Shown: positions 1 to 8,648, counted from the first letter of the stretch. The stretch: 30,417 bases of DNA from JAEDES01 sp045649455 (GCA_045649455.1 JAZRPV010000042.1:1-30417), one strand, 5' to 3'. Notes: generated from the sequence alone by a model not told the origin. Made by a program: numbers and translations.

Positions 1-625
1 CAAAAAAACTACTTAAACTATTTGAAATTAATAAGTATATTAAAAAACATAAACAAGGTATAAAACATCCAATAATTCTTCTAATTACTTTTGATTTATC
101 TTTATATAAATAATATAAACTTACTAACGCAACAAATACCCCAACACTTTGTTTAGTAAGAATAAAAAATCCTAATATAAATCCAATTAAATAGTCATCA
201 CAATTATTCTTTTCTAAATAAATTATCAGTACAAATAACATTAATAAAAATATATTATAACTTGGAAATATCAAAGACATCGGAAATATTAACAGTATCA
301 AGAAAATACCTAAATTATATTTCTTATCGACTATCTTCTCTATTAGATAAATCATTCCAGTAAGCATTAAACTATTAACAACATGCATAGTTAATATACT
401 AGAATTAAATATCAAAAAAACACTCATTATCATCGGATAAATAGGAGTCATAACCATATTGAAATCTTTATACGGAACTAATCCATTATATATATTATAA
501 CTAAATCCATAATTCCAAATTTCATCCAAACTTATTGGTTGTACTATTAAACTCCAATACAAAAAGAAAAAGAATACTAAAAAGTATTTTATAAATGGTT
601 TAATTTTTATAAATACTTCTTTCAT
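1..625 (-). CDS. GT-C-type membrane glycosyltransferase, C-terminus cut by window edge
   Basis: The reverse strand reads open from an ATG at 625 to the window edge, giving the first 208 residues of a very hydrophobic protein. A first membrane segment (about residues 10-28) is followed by an outer loop holding LDEIWNYG and GLVPYKDF, then several further membrane segments. An acidic pair just after the first segment, then a G-x-x-PY-x-D stretch and a proline, is typical of the GT-C fold (PMT_2/ArnT-like enzymes that move sugars from lipid-phosphate donors onto proteins or wall polymers). The start has an AAAGGAG site that overlaps the divIB stop codon, 5 bases upstream, so the gene is probably the last member of the murG-murB-divIB operon. 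Donor and acceptor are unknown. The family call is moderate; that it is a real gene is near certain. Confidence 0.72.
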   Translation of the reverse strand, partial: MKEVFIKIKPFIKYFLVFFFFLYWSLIVQPISLDEIWNYGFSYNIYNGLVPYKDFNMVMTPIYPMIMSVFLIFNSSILTMHVVNSLMLTGMIYLIEKIVDKKYNLGIFLILLIFPMSLIFPSYNIFLLMLFVLIIYLEKNNCDDYLIGFILGFFILTKQSVGVFVALVSLYYLYKDKSKVIRRIIGCFIPCLCFLIYLLISNSLSSFF

Positions 626-630
626 ATTCT

Positions 631-1317
631 CTACTCCTTTATTTGGAAATGATTTCCATTATCTAAATATAAAATACCCTTTTTCCCTTCTAATTGACTT
701 AATACATCATCATAATAATTAATCATATTAAATTTAGTTAATGTAAGATAAACCATATTACCATCATCCATATATAGTAAGAATCTATCTTTATCTAATT
801 CATTGGGTACATATTCTATATCAGATATTATATTAAGTATTTCTTCATCTATTTTATTAACTTTCTTAATAAACGATTTATATTTAGTATTAGGAACATA
901 ATTTAAAAGTCTAGGCACTCTAAACTTAGAATAATCATCTACGTCAATACTTTCTCTATTTGAAAATACTATTTTCTTATCATATTCACTATAAAATAAT
1001 GGTTTATTTTCAACTACTTCAATAATAATTTTATTAAAAAATCTCTTTTTAATCTTCGCATCATTTATATAAGGAGATTTTTCTAACTTTTTAACTCCTT
1101 TAAAACTACTATATAAAAGATATGAAGGATAATCTTCTAAACCACTAAGCTCTAATATATAATCATCATTTAAATAAGTATTATTCTTAACAATAATATT
1201 TTTAATTGGTATTCTTACAAATAAATATCCACCAAAAAATAGTCCCCCTAAAACAATAAGAACAATTAATAATCTAAATACTCTTAATTTTTTTCTTTTG
1301 ACTATTTTCTTTGCCAT
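631..1317 (-). CDS. divIB: Cell division protein DivIB/FtsQ
   Basis: Division protein of the FtsQ/DivIB family, a bitopic membrane protein that works with FtsL and DivIC at the septum. The 228-residue product has a short basic cytoplasmic head (MAKKIVKRKKLR), one membrane segment at about residues 13-36, a POTRA-like domain starting near IKNIIVKNNTYLND, and a beta-rich outer domain. The outer domain is not strongly conserved, so the call rests on architecture and on position directly after murB, as in Bacillus. I chose the ATG at 1317 because GGGAG lies 5 bases before it; an in-frame TTG at 1329 would add four residues but has no better site. GGGAG sits in the murB stop region, so translation is probably coupled. 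Confidence 0.88.
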   Translation of the reverse strand: MAKKIVKRKKLRVFRLLIVLIVLGGLFFGGYLFVRIPIKNIIVKNNTYLNDDYILELSGLEDYPSYLLYSSFKGVKKLEKSPYINDAKIKKRFFNKIIIEVVENKPLFYSEYDKKIVFSNRESIDVDDYSKFRVPRLLNYVPNTKYKSFIKKVNKIDEEILNIISDIEYVPNELDKDRFLLYMDDGNMVYLTLTKFNMINYYDDVLSQLEGKKGILYLDNGNHFQIKE

Positions 1318-1319
1318 AA

Positions 1320-2228
1320 TTACTCCCAATTTACAAATTCTTGTTCACATCTCATATCAACATTGTATTTTTCTAAGACTGTATCATGAACAAGTTCTAT
1401 TAATTCTTTGATTTCACTACTTTTTGCATTTTTATAATTAATAATGAAGTTGGCATGTTTTTCACTAACCATTGCTCCACCAATTTTTTTACCTTTTAAT
1501 CCAGCTTCTTCTATTAATTGACCAGCAAACATTCCTTCTGGATTTCTAAATACCGATCCTGCAGACGGAAACTCTAATGGTTGAGATTCCATTCTTCTTT
1601 TTCTTCTTTCTTTAATAACTTCATCTAAAGCATCCTTATCACCTTTAGTAAGTTTTAAAACAACTTCTAAACAGATATACCCTGGATGACTTTGTAAGAA
1701 TGAACTTCTATAATGGAAATTCATTTCTTTATTAGATAAAGTAATTACTTTTAAATCCGGTGTTAATACTTTAACTTGTTGAACAATATACCCCATATCA
1801 CTCTTATAAGCTCCAGCATTCATATATATTGCTCCACCTACTGTACCTGGTATACCAGCAGCAAATTCAAGTCCTGCAAGACCTTTCTTACTTGCTTGTA
1901 AAGAAAGCTTCATTAAAGAATATCCTGCTCCAACAATAATTTTATTTCTAGGTAAAAAATCTACTTTATCAAATTCATTTAATCTAATTAAAACTCCATC
2001 ATAAGTCTTATCACTAAATAAAACATTAGATCCATTACCAAGTATTTTAAATTTAACTTCATTATTTTTTAATATTTTTAATAACTTAACTAAACAAGTA
2101 GCATTCTTAGGATAAACTATTACTTTAGCCTTTCCACCTGTCTTATAAGTTGTATATTTACTAAGTTTAACATTTTTCTCAATCTTACCAAGATTACTTT
2201 TTTCAAGTAATTCTATTAACTCTTTCAT
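1320..2228 (-). CDS. murB: UDP-N-acetylenolpyruvoylglucosamine reductase MurB
   Basis: FAD-dependent enzyme that reduces UDP-GlcNAc-enolpyruvate to UDP-MurNAc with NADPH, the second committed step of peptidoglycan precursor synthesis in the cytoplasm. The 302 residues match the usual length for the Firmicute type. Visible marks are the FAD-binding stretch TYKTGGKAKVIVYPKN (about residue 27), GNGSNVLFSD (about 64), AAGIPGTVGGAIYMNAGAY (about 123), YRSSFLQ, and SAGSVFRNP, whose serine is the expected proton donor. The C-terminal part carries EAGLKGKKIGGAMVSEKHANFI. The gene begins 4 bases after the murG stop; its GGTGAT site overlaps that TGA stop, which suggests coupled translation. Confidence 0.97.
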   Translation of the reverse strand: MKELIELLEKSNLGKIEKNVKLSKYTTYKTGGKAKVIVYPKNATCLVKLLKILKNNEVKFKILGNGSNVLFSDKTYDGVLIRLNEFDKVDFLPRNKIIVGAGYSLMKLSLQASKKGLAGLEFAAGIPGTVGGAIYMNAGAYKSDMGYIVQQVKVLTPDLKVITLSNKEMNFHYRSSFLQSHPGYICLEVVLKLTKGDKDALDEVIKERRKRRMESQPLEFPSAGSVFRNPEGMFAGQLIEEAGLKGKKIGGAMVSEKHANFIINYKNAKSSEIKELIELVHDTVLEKYNVDMRCEQEFVNWE

Positions 2229-2232
2229 CTTA

Positions 2233-3306
2233 TCACCCGATTAACTTTCTAATCTCCTCATAAATTCTAGTTGCTGAATCTAAAACCCCTAGCTTTTTAC
2301 TACTCTCTCTCATTTTATCATATTTATCTGAATTATCTAATAAATTATCTATTTCTTTAATAATTGTTTCTTTTGAGAAATCATCTTCTGTAACAATAGT
2401 ACATGCTCCTGCATCTTCTAATTCTTTAGCATTCATATATTGATGATTATGAGTAACATAAGGAGATGGTACTAATATTGCAGGTAATCCAATAGCAGTA
2501 ATTTCTGCAATAGTAGATGCTCCTGCCCTAGAAATAATTAAATCAGTATCTTTTAATATATTAATAAAATTATCTAAAAAAGGAACTAATTTAACATTAT
2601 CTGGAACTTTTATATCTTTATAATCATCATAATATCCTTTACCAGTTACAATAACAACTTGATAGTCTTTCCCTTTAAAAGCACCAATCATTTCTTGAAT
2701 CTTTTTAGTCATTGTAATAGATCCTAAACTACCCATTACCATAATAACTAATTTCTTATCTTTAGATAAACCTAAAGTACTTTTAGAAACTTTCTTAACT
2801 TCAACTATTTCTTCGCTTCTAGGATTTCCAGTATATACAACATTACCATCAAATAATTTTACACTACCAGGAAGTGATACACATATAGTATTTGCAAAAC
2901 TTCCTAAGAATTTATTTGATAATCCTGGAATAGAATTTTGTTCATGAATTAATACTTTAACTTTTAATGAATGTGCTGCATATAAAACAGGTGCTGTAAT
3001 ATATCCACCTACTCCAATAACTATATCTGGTTTAAACTCTTTAATAATTTCTTTACTTTTATTAATTGCATTAATAAATTTCTTACATACACTAAAGTTC
3101 TTAAATAGATTTTTTCTATTTAAACCACTCATCTCTAAACCAATAAAATTAATTCCCATCTTAGGAATAATATCTTTTTCCATTCTATCAGTTGTACCTA
3201 TATATAAAACTTCACTATCTTTTTCTTTTTCTTTTATTTTGTTAATTATCGCTACAGCTGGAAATATATGTCCACCTGTCCCTCCGGCAACAACTATAAT
3301 TCTCAT
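2233..3306 (-). CDS. murG: Undecaprenyl-PP-MurNAc-pentapeptide GlcNAc transferase MurG
   Basis: GT-B fold, membrane-associated enzyme that adds GlcNAc to lipid I to give lipid II. The 357-residue length is normal. The N-terminal glycine-rich loop GGTGGHIFPA is at about residue 8, HEQNSIPGLSNK (lipid I side) near 120, and the UDP-GlcNAc site SRAGASTIAEITAIGLPAIL with the following HNHQ near 258-290. The second glycine-rich loop reads MGSLGS where many MurG proteins have GGSxGA, a mild deviation. The start has a GAGGTGA site. It is the first gene of the minus-strand group here and has its own promoter candidate, so the rest of a normal dcw cluster (mraY, murD, ftsW) is not directly upstream. 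Confidence 0.97.
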   Translation of the reverse strand: MRIIVVAGGTGGHIFPAVAIINKIKEKEKDSEVLYIGTTDRMEKDIIPKMGINFIGLEMSGLNRKNLFKNFSVCKKFINAINKSKEIIKEFKPDIVIGVGGYITAPVLYAAHSLKVKVLIHEQNSIPGLSNKFLGSFANTICVSLPGSVKLFDGNVVYTGNPRSEEIVEVKKVSKSTLGLSKDKKLVIMVMGSLGSITMTKKIQEMIGAFKGKDYQVVIVTGKGYYDDYKDIKVPDNVKLVPFLDNFINILKDTDLIISRAGASTIAEITAIGLPAILVPSPYVTHNHQYMNAKELEDAGACTIVTEDDFSKETIIKEIDNLLDNSDKYDKMRESSKKLGVLDSATRIYEEIRKLIG

Positions 3307-3323
3307 AAGTTCACCTCATTATC

Positions 3324-3332
3324 ATTATATCA
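3324..3332 (-). promoter_or_regulatory. Promoter candidate for murG-murB-divIB (extended -10)
   Basis: On the reverse strand TGATATAAT gives a perfect TATAAT with a TG extension, about 18 bases before the murG start. At the expected -35 position only a weak AATAGT-like hexamer is seen, so this would depend on the extended -10. Confidence 0.6.
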
Positions 3333-3391
3333 TAGATTTTTCAAAGACTATTAAAACTTATTCAAAAAAATACATCATTATACAATTTAAA

Positions 3392-3420
3392 TTGTAATAA
3401 ACATAAATATATGCTAAAAT
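3392..3420 (+). promoter_or_regulatory. Promoter of tmcAL-gmk
   Basis: TTGTAA at 3392-3397 and TAAAAT at 3415-3420 are 17 bases apart, and the -10 is preceded by TGC (extended -10). Transcription would start near 3427, so an upstream in-frame ATG at 3411 lies inside the promoter and cannot be the protein start. Confidence 0.7.
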
Positions 3421-3443
3421 ACAAACAAAGAAAAGAGGATACT

Positions 3444-4583
3444 ATGAAGTCAATTGGAATAATCGCTGAATATAATCCATTTCATAATGGACATTTATAT
3501 CATTTAAATACTATAAAAGAAAAATATCCAGATCATACCATAATACTTGTAATGAGTGGAAACTACACAGAACGTGGTGATGTAAGTATTATTGATAAAT
3601 GGAAAAAATCAAAAATCGCTCTAGAAGCAGGAATTGATCTAGTAGTAGAATTACCATTCCCTTTCGCCACTCAATCAGCAGATTACTTCTCATATGGGGC
3701 TATCACTCTACTTGAACATTTAAAAGTAGAAAAAGTAATTTTTGGAAGCGAATCAAATAATATAAAAGATTTAGAAACAATAGTTGATTGTCAACTAAAT
3801 AATGAAGACTTTGATAAACTAGTAAAAATATATTCTAAGTTTGGAAAGAATTATCCAACAGCCCTATCTTTAGCATTAAAAGATTTAACCGGAAAAGATA
3901 TCACTACGCCAAACGATTTACTAGGTATAAGTTACATTAAAGCTATAAAGAAAAATAATTATAAAATTATACCAGAAACAATTCAAAGAACAAATGAATA
4001 TCATTCTACTAATATAGATGAAGAAATCTCTTCTGCTACAGCAATAAGAAATGCTTTAAAAGAAAATAAAGATATAACAGATCAAGTTCCAGATATAACA
4101 AAAAAATATTTAGAAGATTTACACTTTATAGAAGATTATTTTCCATTCTTAAAATATAAAATATTAACTGAAGAAGATTTATCAATCTATCAAACAGTTG
4201 ATGAAGGAATTGATCAAGCATTAAAAAAAGAAATATCAAATGTAAATACATATCAAGAATTAGTAACAAAATTAAAATCAAAAAGATATACTTATAACAA
4301 AATAACAAGAATGTTATTACATATTCTTTGTAATTTTACAAAAGAAAAAGCAAAAGAGTTTAATGATATAACATATATTAGATTATTAGGATTCTCCCCT
4401 AAAGGAAGAGAATATTTAAGTAAAGTAAAAAAAGAAATAGAAATTCCAATTATAAGTAAAATTAATAGATCAAAAGATCCTATGTTAGAATTCGAAATTA
4501 ATACAACTAAGATTTATGCAATTACATCATCAAATGACTTAATAAAAAATGAATATACAAATCATTTAAATAAAGGAGAATAA
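3444..4583 (+). CDS. tmcAL: tRNA(Met) cytidine acetate ligase TmcAL (YlbM family)
   Basis: Nucleotidyltransferase-fold enzyme that uses acetate and ATP to acetylate the wobble cytidine of elongator tRNA-Met (ac4C34). The N-terminus IGIIAEYNPFHNGHLYHL holds the HxGH signature of the fold, followed by VMSGNYTERGDVSIIDKW and VVELPFPFATQSADYF, which mark this family. Further on, SSATAIRNALKE matches the family's second nucleotide-binding region. At 379 residues it is slightly shorter than the Bacillus protein of about 415. I set the start at 3444, which has AGAGGA 4 bases upstream and lies after the likely transcription start. gmk follows with a gap of 2 bases, so both are one operon. Confidence 0.92.
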   Translation: MKSIGIIAEYNPFHNGHLYHLNTIKEKYPDHTIILVMSGNYTERGDVSIIDKWKKSKIALEAGIDLVVELPFPFATQSADYFSYGAITLLEHLKVEKVIFGSESNNIKDLETIVDCQLNNEDFDKLVKIYSKFGKNYPTALSLALKDLTGKDITTPNDLLGISYIKAIKKNNYKIIPETIQRTNEYHSTNIDEEISSATAIRNALKENKDITDQVPDITKKYLEDLHFIEDYFPFLKYKILTEEDLSIYQTVDEGIDQALKKEISNVNTYQELVTKLKSKRYTYNKITRMLLHILCNFTKEKAKEFNDITYIRLLGFSPKGREYLSKVKKEIEIPIISKINRSKDPMLEFEINTTKIYAITSSNDLIKNEYTNHLNKGE

Positions 4584-4585
4584 AA

Positions 4586-5269
4586 ATGATAAAAAACAAA
4601 AAAACTGGTCAATTAATCGTAATCTCTGCTCCATCAGGCGCAGGAAAAGGAAGTGTTATTTCAGGGCTACTTGAAAGAGATAATAAAAATAGATGGTTAT
4701 CTGTTTCAACTACTTCAAGACAACCAAGAACAAATGATATTCCAGGAGTAACATACAACTTTGTATCAAAAGAAGAATTTGAAGAATTAATAAAAAATGA
4801 TTACTTCTTAGAATATACAAACTATGTTGGAAACTACTATGGTACACCAAAAGAAACAATTAAAGAAAAACTTGATCAAGGAATTGATGTAATTCTAGAA
4901 ATTGAGATTGAAGGTGCTATGAATATTAAAAAATTAGTACCTGAAGCATTATTTATCTTTATAATGCCACCTTCTCTAAAAACTTTAGTAAAACGTTTAA
5001 AAAACAGAAAAACTGATTCTAAAGATAAAATAATTGAAAGATTCCATACTGCTTATAAAGAAATAAATGAAGTTACAAAATACAACTATGTTGTAGTAAA
5101 TGATGAATTAGAAGAAGCTATTGATAAAGTTGAATCAATTATTAAAGCAGAAAAGTGTCGTGTAGACAGAATTGAAGAAGTATATCTAGATACTAAAGAA
5201 GAAGAAATCCATGAACTTCTAATGGATGAAGAATTTGATAATGATTCACTAAGTGAAAAAATTGATTAA
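4586..5269 (+). CDS. gmk: Guanylate kinase
   Basis: Phosphorylates GMP to GDP with ATP in the cytoplasm. The P-loop SAPSGAGKGSV lies at about residue 14; the GMP-binding part follows with STTSRQPR and GVTYNFVSKEEF, then YVGNYYGTP and the EIEIEGAMNIKK helix. The 227 residues exceed the usual 205 or so because of an acidic C-terminal tail from about residue 198 that ends in DNDSLSEKID. An AAAGGAG site overlaps the tmcAL end, so translation is likely coupled. A strong hairpin terminator follows directly. Confidence 0.96.
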   Translation: MIKNKKTGQLIVISAPSGAGKGSVISGLLERDNKNRWLSVSTTSRQPRTNDIPGVTYNFVSKEEFEELIKNDYFLEYTNYVGNYYGTPKETIKEKLDQGIDVILEIEIEGAMNIKKLVPEALFIFIMPPSLKTLVKRLKNRKTDSKDKIIERFHTAYKEINEVTKYNYVVVNDELEEAIDKVESIIKAEKCRVDRIEEVYLDTKEEEIHELLMDEEFDNDSLSEKID

Positions 5270-5271
5270 TA

Positions 5272-5300
5272 AAAAAAGACTAGAAACTCTAGTCTTTTTT
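5272..5300. terminator. Bidirectional intrinsic terminator between gmk and the secreted-protein gene
   Basis: GACTAGA at 5278-5284 pairs with TCTAGTC at 5288-5294 around a 3-base loop, flanked by an A-run on the left and a T-run on the right. It can stop transcription from both sides and lies between two convergent genes. Confidence 0.9.
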
Positions 5301-5303
5301 ATT

Positions 5304-7097
5304 TTAAAAATTAGATTTAGAAATAGTTATAACAGGGCGTACACCTCTAAATTCAATATAATATGGAGCTTCACCAATAAGACCATCACGCGAAATTTGA
5401 ATTATTGTTTCCGAAGAATAAGCCGTCCCAGTCCAATATCCAACAGAATAAACCCAATTATATTCAAGTTCACACATACCATCTATAACATCAAATGTAC
5501 AACCCAAAGATGAAACTTCGTCATATGTAATAAGTCTGGCTTCCACTACATCTACTCCATAATCAGATTCAAGTTTTGTCTTATAATTACTTACATAGCC
5601 TTCTACTATACTGCCGCTATAATCGCTATAATATGTTCCTTTTTTACTATCACTTGAAAAAACAGTAGTTCCCGCATCAACACTTTGCTTCGAAGTAACA
5701 TCCAATGTAACATTATGCTTAGAAAGCATCGTAACAGTAGTATCTGTACTTGATATTACATAGAAATGTTCATCGCCCAAAACCACTTCACTACCAACAG
5801 TGTCATAATCACCACTAATCATAACAGCTTTTTCAGGTAATTTAATTTCATCAACAGACATTTCAATTACAGGTCGAACACCAAACAAAACGTCAGTTGA
5901 AAAAGGCAAGTAATCGAAGTCAGCACTATTAATTACGTACCACCTAGAAACATTTAACCAATATGATGTTCCATAAACCCAATCAGGTGCTCCAGTACAT
6001 GTTTTGGACGTTTCATTACACCCTAAGCTTATTACCTCATCTTTTGTAATCAAACGAGCTTCTGTTAGGGTAACACCTTGTGTTATCAAATAACTCTTAT
6101 AACTATTTACATACTCTCCTGTTTTTTCCAAAGCTGTTGTACCAATGCGTGGATAAATAGTTGTTTGACTTTCATCATCCCAATTTGTAGCTACTGCTGT
6201 TATATCTTGTTTTCCTGTCGGATTTGAAAGTGGGGTTGCATTATTATTTTCATCTACAATATTTCCAACATGCAAATTATACTTTGCTAGCATACTAACA
6301 GTTGAACCATCATTATTAATGATATAAAAACATTCATCTTTTATACATACTTCACTGCCAACTTCATCAATCTTTCCACTTACTAATTTTGCAACAGATT
6401 CTTTTTTCTTAATTTCAATATCACCTGTTACATTATTTATTGTAATATTTTGCCCACTCGATATTTGGTCATAATAATCAAATTCTATACCATCTTTTAG
6501 AAATGCAATTTTCTTTAAATCTTCTGTAAATTTTATATTTAATCTTCCACCATCAATAACTTCAGTTGGATAATTATTATTAGTTATACCAGTATAAGTA
6601 ACACTATGATATGTTCTAAAATCAAACGTATAAATAAGTTCATAATCTCCTGGAATTCCAGAAATTTCCATTTGAAATGTTTTAACTGCCATATTATTGC
6701 ATTTATCATTTTCATCACATAGTTTTTCAGTGATTTTATAGTTATATAAATCATATCTAACATCCGCATTAGAATCGTTATTAATATTTAATATTCCAAC
6801 ATCTACATTACCATAATTTGTAACTTCAACATCAAATTTAGCAGTTGAGTAACCATCGACTAAATGAATCTTTGTAGATATCGTATTTGAACTAAATTCT
6901 GCATATGAAACAGTTGCCCCTCCACTTAAACTATTTAATTTAAAATTAGTAATTCTAACATCTTTAACAGGTCTAGCATATGCATCACCAGTAATTTTAA
7001 CAGTAGATGAAATTGCACTATAAACTATAGTCGAGAATAAATAACAAAATAAAATAATACTCAAAATTAAAAATAATTTTAATTTTTTATTTTTCAT
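5304..7097 (-). CDS. Secreted or membrane-anchored protein with two tandem DUF6273-like domains
   Basis: 597 residues. An N-terminal basic stretch and hydrophobic segment (about 7-27, ending VYSA) act as a signal peptide or anchor. Residues about 30-110 look like a beta-sandwich (ITNFKLNSLSGGATVSYAEF), followed by a second beta region to about 235. Two copies of a roughly 170-residue domain follow. Each begins with an SG.....VGSEV module, then a YxI or YVIS line, VSMLAKYNL or VTMLSKHNV, EARLIT-(K/Y)-DEV-x-SLGC, WVY-(G/S)-x-(S/G)-YW, and ends in GVRPVI. This matches what I know of DUF6273-like surface domains with a final VRPV motif; that family name is an inference. No LPxTG sorting motif is present. 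The gene stands alone with its own promoter and terminator. Its DNA looks by eye a little richer in G+C than its neighbours, which may indicate a separate history. Function is unknown. Confidence 0.75.
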   Translation of the reverse strand: MKNKKLKLFLILSIILFCYLFSTIVYSAISSTVKITGDAYARPVKDVRITNFKLNSLSGGATVSYAEFSSNTISTKIHLVDGYSTAKFDVEVTNYGNVDVGILNINNDSNADVRYDLYNYKITEKLCDENDKCNNMAVKTFQMEISGIPGDYELIYTFDFRTYHSVTYTGITNNNYPTEVIDGGRLNIKFTEDLKKIAFLKDGIEFDYYDQISSGQNITINNVTGDIEIKKKESVAKLVSGKIDEVGSEVCIKDECFYIINNDGSTVSMLAKYNLHVGNIVDENNNATPLSNPTGKQDITAVATNWDDESQTTIYPRIGTTALEKTGEYVNSYKSYLITQGVTLTEARLITKDEVISLGCNETSKTCTGAPDWVYGTSYWLNVSRWYVINSADFDYLPFSTDVLFGVRPVIEMSVDEIKLPEKAVMISGDYDTVGSEVVLGDEHFYVISSTDTTVTMLSKHNVTLDVTSKQSVDAGTTVFSSDSKKGTYYSDYSGSIVEGYVSNYKTKLESDYGVDVVEARLITYDEVSSLGCTFDVIDGMCELEYNWVYSVGYWTGTAYSSETIIQISRDGLIGEAPYYIEFRGVRPVITISKSNF

Positions 7098-7126
7098 CTT
7101 CTCACCTACCTTACCATACTAAACCA

Positions 7127-7135
7127 ATTATATCA
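7127..7135 (-). promoter_or_regulatory. Extended -10 promoter candidate for the secreted-protein gene
   Basis: The reverse strand reads TGATATAAT about 30 bases before the ATG at 7097, whose ribosome site is AGGTGAG. The -35 is weak. The same nine bases occur before murG. Confidence 0.55.
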
Positions 7136-7147
7136 CACATGTATAAT

Positions 7148-7176
7148 AAAAAAGAACTAATTAATAGTTCTTTTTT
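7148..7176 (-). terminator. Intrinsic terminator of pyk
   Basis: GAACTA at 7154-7159 pairs with TAGTTC at 7165-7170 across a 5-base loop, with A- and T-runs on the two sides that extend the stem. The pyk stop codon touches the base of the stem. Confidence 0.85.
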
Positions 7177-8591
7177 TATTCTTTTATTTGTTCAATTTTC
7201 ATTAAGTTAGTTGGTTTTGGTTTTCCTGTATTAGGGAAACTTCCAGTAAAGATAACAATATCATCTTTAACTAGATCAACACTTTCTTTAGCAACTCTTA
7301 AACTTTCAGTTAATACTTCATCTGTTGAATGACATAATTGTAATGTTGCAGTATGAATTCCCCAGTTTAAAGCAAGTTGTCTAGCTGTCTTATCATCTGG
7401 ACATAAAGCTAAAATTGGAGCTTTTGGTTTAAAGTTACTAATTGCTTTTGCAGTAGAACCACTCATAGTAGCAGCACAAATTAATTTAGCATCTAATCTA
7501 TTAGCACTATCAACAACGCTTTCTGCAATTGCCATTGGAATAGTTTTTACTTTTTCAGTTTCTCTAATATAATCGAATTCAGCATATTGTTCTGTAACTT
7601 CACAAATATTTGCCATTGCTCTAACAGTTTCAACTGGATGTTTACCAACAGTAGTTTCACCACTTAACATAACAGCATCAGTACCATCTAAAACAGCATT
7701 TGCAATATCAGAAGTTTCTGCTCTTTTTGGTCTATTATTTTCCATCATTGTTTCTAACATTTCAGTAGCAACGATACAAATTTTACCCATTTTACGAGCT
7801 GTCTTAATCATTTGTTTTTGAACAACAGGTAACATTTCAGAAGGAATTTCAGTTCCTAAATCTCCTCTAGCTACCATAATACCATCACTTACTTTTAAGA
7901 TAGATTCTAAGTTAGAAATACCTAAATCACTTTCAATTTTACAAATGATTTGTAAATCTTCACGATTATATTCTTTTAAAATTTCTTTAATAGCTAAAAC
8001 ATCTTCTTTACAAGATACAAATGAAATAGCTAAGTATTCTCCACCTGTTTCACAAGCATATTTAATATCTTCTCTATCAATATCACTAACATACGGAATA
8101 TTTAAATTAATACCAGGAGCACTCATACTCTTTTTATTTCCTAATACTCCACCACTAATTATTTTACAAGTAACACCATCAGATTCTTTACTAATAACTT
8201 CTAACTTCATTTTAGCATTTTCAAGTAAAACAATATTTCCAACATTTAAACTTTCAACTGCTTCAGGATGATTTACACTAAATCTTTCTTGATTTCCTAA
8301 AACACAATCCTTAACAAGTCTAATAGTCTTTCCTTCTGTTAAAGTGATCTTATCATTTTCTAACATACCACTTCTAAATTCAGGACCTTTAGTATCCCAT
8401 AAAATAGCAACATTTTTACCTGTTAATCTTCTTACTTCTCTAACTGTCGCAACAGCTTGATTTCTTTCTTCTGTTGTAGCGTGTGTAAAGTTAATTCTAG
8501 CAACATTCATACCTGCTAAAACCATTTGTTCCATAACTTCAACTTTATTAGAAGCAGGACCTATACTACATATAATCTTAGTCTTTTTCAT
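7176..8591 (-). CDS. pyk: Pyruvate kinase
   Basis: Converts phosphoenolpyruvate and ADP to pyruvate and ATP, the last step of glycolysis. The 471-residue product contains the barrel and regulatory domains but lacks the extra C-terminal PEP-utiliser domain of the 585-residue Bacillus enzyme. Catalytic landmarks are present: NVARINF (Arg32, Asn34), DTKGPE, ICKIES (catalytic Lys and metal-binding Glu), VARGDLG (metal-binding Asp), TEMLETM, and the signature DGTDAVMLSGETT. Several usually fixed positions differ: NFTHA for NFSHG, GPEFRSG for GPEIRTG, and TEML for TQML. I placed the start at 8591 because AGGAGGT lies 6 bases before it; the longer open frame up to 8645 runs over the promoter. Confidence 0.95.
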   Translation of the reverse strand: MKKTKIICSIGPASNKVEVMEQMVLAGMNVARINFTHATTEERNQAVATVREVRRLTGKNVAILWDTKGPEFRSGMLENDKITLTEGKTIRLVKDCVLGNQERFSVNHPEAVESLNVGNIVLLENAKMKLEVISKESDGVTCKIISGGVLGNKKSMSAPGINLNIPYVSDIDREDIKYACETGGEYLAISFVSCKEDVLAIKEILKEYNREDLQIICKIESDLGISNLESILKVSDGIMVARGDLGTEIPSEMLPVVQKQMIKTARKMGKICIVATEMLETMMENNRPKRAETSDIANAVLDGTDAVMLSGETTVGKHPVETVRAMANICEVTEQYAEFDYIRETEKVKTIPMAIAESVVDSANRLDAKLICAATMSGSTAKAISNFKPKAPILALCPDDKTARQLALNWGIHTATLQLCHSTDEVLTESLRVAKESVDLVKDDIVIFTGSFPNTGKPKPTNLMKIEQIKE

Positions 8592-8616
8592 ACTATACCT
8601 CCTAAGCGCACCATAC

Positions 8617-8645
8617 ATTCTATCATAAAACATATTAATAATCAA
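8617..8645 (-). promoter_or_regulatory. Promoter of pyk
   Basis: On the reverse strand TTGATT (8640-8645) and TAGAAT (8617-8622) are 17 bases apart, and the -10 has a TGA extension. It lies directly after the mutM terminator, so pyk is a separate transcription unit. Confidence 0.72.
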
Positions 8646-8648
8646 TAG

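Noticed and set aside
3411..3443. Upstream ATG for tmcAL giving 11 more residues
   Set aside because: It lies in the -10 region of the promoter; the ATG at 3444 has a good ribosome site.
5253..5513. Open frame on plus overlapping the gmk end and the secreted-protein gene
   Set aside because: It runs through a strong terminator and opposes a well-supported gene; no family resemblance.
8592..8645. Longer pyk N-terminus of 18 extra residues
   Set aside because: The stretch contains the pyk promoter, and AGGAGGT sits before the ATG at 8591.
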